Source: Streptomyces sp. LUP30 (lineage in GTDB: Bacteria > Actinomycetota > Actinomycetes > Streptomycetales > Streptomycetaceae). Taken from it: 64,000 bases of DNA. Numbering within the stretch: the stretch's first letter is position 1; every line of letters starts with the position of its first letter. The notes below the pieces were generated by a model, which was given only the letters and a program-made list of their open reading frames with translations, made no database searches and had not been told where the DNA came from. The stretch lies in assembly GCF_001746365.1 (NCBI RefSeq), contig NZ_MJAJ01000014.1, positions 69,752 to 133,751 of the forward strand, read 5' to 3'. Shown piece after piece: positions 62,455-64,000 of the stretch. The position numbers and the translations under genes were made by a program.

Positions 62455-63077
62455 GAACCGGTGGCCAGGTCCAGGCTGAACCGCAGGGGCCGCTCGGGTT
62501 CGGCCTGTCTGCGGGTGCTGACACCGAACTGCCGATGCGTGAAGGTGACCGAGGCGTCGATCGTCCCCGTGACCAGGGTGGGACGAAGCGGCGCCTCCAG
62601 TACGGCGGCGGCGAGCTGAGCGGACGGCGCGAAGCCCGCTCCGTCCTGCCGCCCGGAGAGTACACAACTCAGCTGATTGCGGCCCACACCGAAGGTACGG
62701 ACCTCGACGGTTTCGTCGGAGGAGGTGCAGGAGACCGTCACGGCCCGCACATCACAGTCGAAGCTCAGCCGCACCATGGCCTTGACGTATCGCTGCCCGC
62801 TCTTGAGCTCTTCGAGGTCGAACGGCAGATGAAGGGCGGTGAAGCGACGCTTCCGCAGATCGGGACGGCGGGTGACCGGCTCGGGCAGCTCGTCGTCGCC
62901 GATCGGCCCGACGGTCGGGTGACCGAAGGCGACCCCCGCTTCCCTGAAGAAGCGGCTGTCGCTGCCCAGGACGGGCTCTTCCACGAACAGGTCGAGTACG
63001 GCCGCCGCCGCTGTGCCGGGCAATGAGGCTTCTCCTCTTTCCTGCCGAGGATCCCCGCCAGGGGCTGAGGGCCCCAT
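62430..63077 (-). CDS. Unrecognised protein between CHAT and PHP genes
   Basis: 215 residues from the ATG at 63077 (a GTG at 63089 is possible). It begins AAAAVLDLFVEEPVLGSDSR and has beta-rich stretches (RRFTALHLPFDLEELKSGQR, VRLSFDCDVRAVTVSCTSSD, GTIDASVTFTHRQFGVSTRR). I know no family; a beta-sandwich is likely. It follows the PHP gene by 34 bases on the same strand and overlaps the 3' end of the convergent CHAT gene by 25 bases. This tight packing suggests that it belongs to the same module, possibly as substrate or adaptor of the protease, but that is inference. Confidence 0.7.
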   Translation of the reverse strand: MGPSAPGGDPRQERGEASLPGTAAAAVLDLFVEEPVLGSDSRFFREAGVAFGHPTVGPIGDDELPEPVTRRPDLRKRRFTALHLPFDLEELKSGQRYVKAMVRLSFDCDVRAVTVSCTSSDETVEVRTFGVGRNQLSCVLSGRQDGAGFAPSAQLAAAVLEAPLRPTLVTGTIDASVTFTHRQFGVSTRRQAEPERPLRFSLDLATGSYAIDGAG

Positions 63078-63111
63078 TATGTCGGTCACTCGACCGGGGA
63101 GCGGCCGATCG

Positions 63112-63951
63112 TCAACTCCGCCGCCAGAAGTCGCTGGTGTTCCGTCCGGGGCGGAACCCGCAACCCTCGGCCAGCGCGCCCATCCGGGCGAAGTCGCGGG
63201 CGACCTGGCCGGGTTCATGGGCGTCACTCCCGAAACTGATCCACTTGCCGCCGCACTCACGCCACCAGCGAACGATCAGGGCGTCCAGCGGAACAGCGGT
63301 GTTGATCTCGAGGACCCGGCCCGCCACGGCGAGCGCCCGCAGGACACCGCGGAACTCCTCCTCGAAACTGCCCGGATCGAAGGGACCCGCCTCCGCCGGC
63401 CAGGCGCGGACAGGGTAGTCCAGGTGGCCGAGCACCTCGAAGGCGTCCGACCCCTCCACCATCGCCAGCGCCTCGGCCAGGTAGTCGCGCAGGAGTTCGT
63501 CGGGCTGGCGGAGCCCGTGGAGCCGTTCGACGACCAGAGCATGCGGCCCTTCCCTCAGTGAGTGCACCGATCCCAGAACACGATCGAAGGTGCCGCTCCG
63601 GAGGATGTTCTTCACCTCCGTCGAATGCCAGTGAGGCTCTCCGAGTTCGAGTCCGGAAAGGATGCGCAGTCCGGGAAATCGAGTTCGGCATTCCTCGATG
63701 CAGGAGAGATATCCCATGACGTCGAGGGGAGGCGGAAGAAGCGTACCGTCGGCGCGTACCATTTCCTGGTACTTCTCGGGCATGGTCGCGATCGCCTCGG
63801 GCGGGATCAGCCAGGCGGTGAAGTCGGTGTGTTCGGTGAAGGCGATCGACCGGAGCCCGAGGTCCACGGCCTTTCGGCAGGACGCCGTCATCGACCCGGC
63901 GAGGCAGTCCCAGGACCATTCCGTATGGACATGACTGTCGGTGGGGAGCAT
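63112..63951 (-). CDS. PHP-domain phosphoesterase (histidinol-phosphatase-like)
   Basis: 279 residues. The PHP metal motifs are present: DSHVHTEWSWDC, FTEHTDFTAW, Glu in LSGLELGEPH, RVLGSVHSL, VLGHLDYPVR, LEINTAV, and ISFGSDAHEPGQVA. This is the histidinol-phosphatase-type PHP fold, which uses a trinuclear metal centre to hydrolyse phosphate esters. It is not next to any histidine biosynthesis gene. Its position upstream of the unknown gene and opposite the CHAT operon leaves open a role in nucleotide or signal turnover. The ATG at 63951 starts right at the first motif. Confidence 0.9.
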   Translation of the reverse strand: MLPTDSHVHTEWSWDCLAGSMTASCRKAVDLGLRSIAFTEHTDFTAWLIPPEAIATMPEKYQEMVRADGTLLPPPLDVMGYLSCIEECRTRFPGLRILSGLELGEPHWHSTEVKNILRSGTFDRVLGSVHSLREGPHALVVERLHGLRQPDELLRDYLAEALAMVEGSDAFEVLGHLDYPVRAWPAEAGPFDPGSFEEEFRGVLRALAVAGRVLEINTAVPLDALIVRWWRECGGKWISFGSDAHEPGQVARDFARMGALAEGCGFRPGRNTSDFWRRS

Positions 63952-64000
63952 GTGCCTATGCTGGCAACGGAGTTCGGATCGAGCAAGGATTCGCCCTCGT

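Overview
The window reads as chromosomal DNA of a Streptomyces or a close relative. It is very GC-rich with strong third-position G/C bias, GTG and TTG starts are frequent, and it carries a GvpA-type gas-vesicle protein, CBM2 cellulases under a perfect CebR-type operator, a LamG/RHS secreted pair, an LpqY-SugABC-like importer and many degenerate insertion sequences. The density of truncated genes and transposase scars suggests an accessory region such as a chromosome arm rather than the core.

Layout. 0-3 kb: a 52-bp perfect palindrome, a solitary gvpA-like gene, a UBP-zinc-finger/DUF427 fusion and a decayed ORF with a 9-bp repeat. 3-7.6 kb: a complete sugar ABC importer operon (lipoprotein, two permeases, ATPase). 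7.6-11.5 kb: an AT-richer orphan membrane gene in a graveyard of integrase, IS30 and IS3 fragments, with a small secreted protein. 11.5-17.2 kb: two hotdog thioesterase-like genes, a TetR gene with a double operator flanked by decayed ABC and MFS genes, MaoC and PlsC lipid genes, and a DUF6262-like gene. 17.3-19.9 kb: a membrane protein/histidine kinase/response regulator operon. 20.3-23.3 kb: a ribose-type ABC importer with a divergent ATPase gene. 24.4-27.7 kb: an Lrp regulator divergent from an M20 peptidase, then a truncated acetyltransferase and a broken gene. 27.8-31 kb: an orphan low-GC multi-spanning membrane protein and IS5 and IS630 remnants.

31-42.5 kb is a polymorphic-toxin locus: a 1.4-kaa LamG secreted protein, a 2146-aa RHS protein with an unclassified C-terminal tail, and a small downstream candidate immunity gene, separated by strong hairpins. 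43-49.2 kb is a cell-wall island: a GH25 lysozyme with two peptidoglycan-binding domains, two paralogous small secreted proteins, a Tat-exported M15 peptidase and a convergent membrane-bound HTH regulator carrying a peptidoglycan-binding domain and a lysozyme-like domain that seems to lack its catalytic Glu. 50.4-53.4 kb is a cellulose module: a Cip1-like CBM2 protein, a CBM2-GH5 cellulase and a CebR box. 54-56.2 kb pairs an NDH-2-like flavoprotein with a translationally coupled SigJ-type sigma factor.

57.9-64 kb is the most intriguing part. A two-gene operon with GTGA overlap encodes an APH-like (TCAD9-like) kinase-fold protein and a TPR-CHAT caspase-like protease. It converges on a PHP-domain phosphoesterase gene and an unrecognised gene. 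This is a candidate conflict/defence or signalling-protease system.
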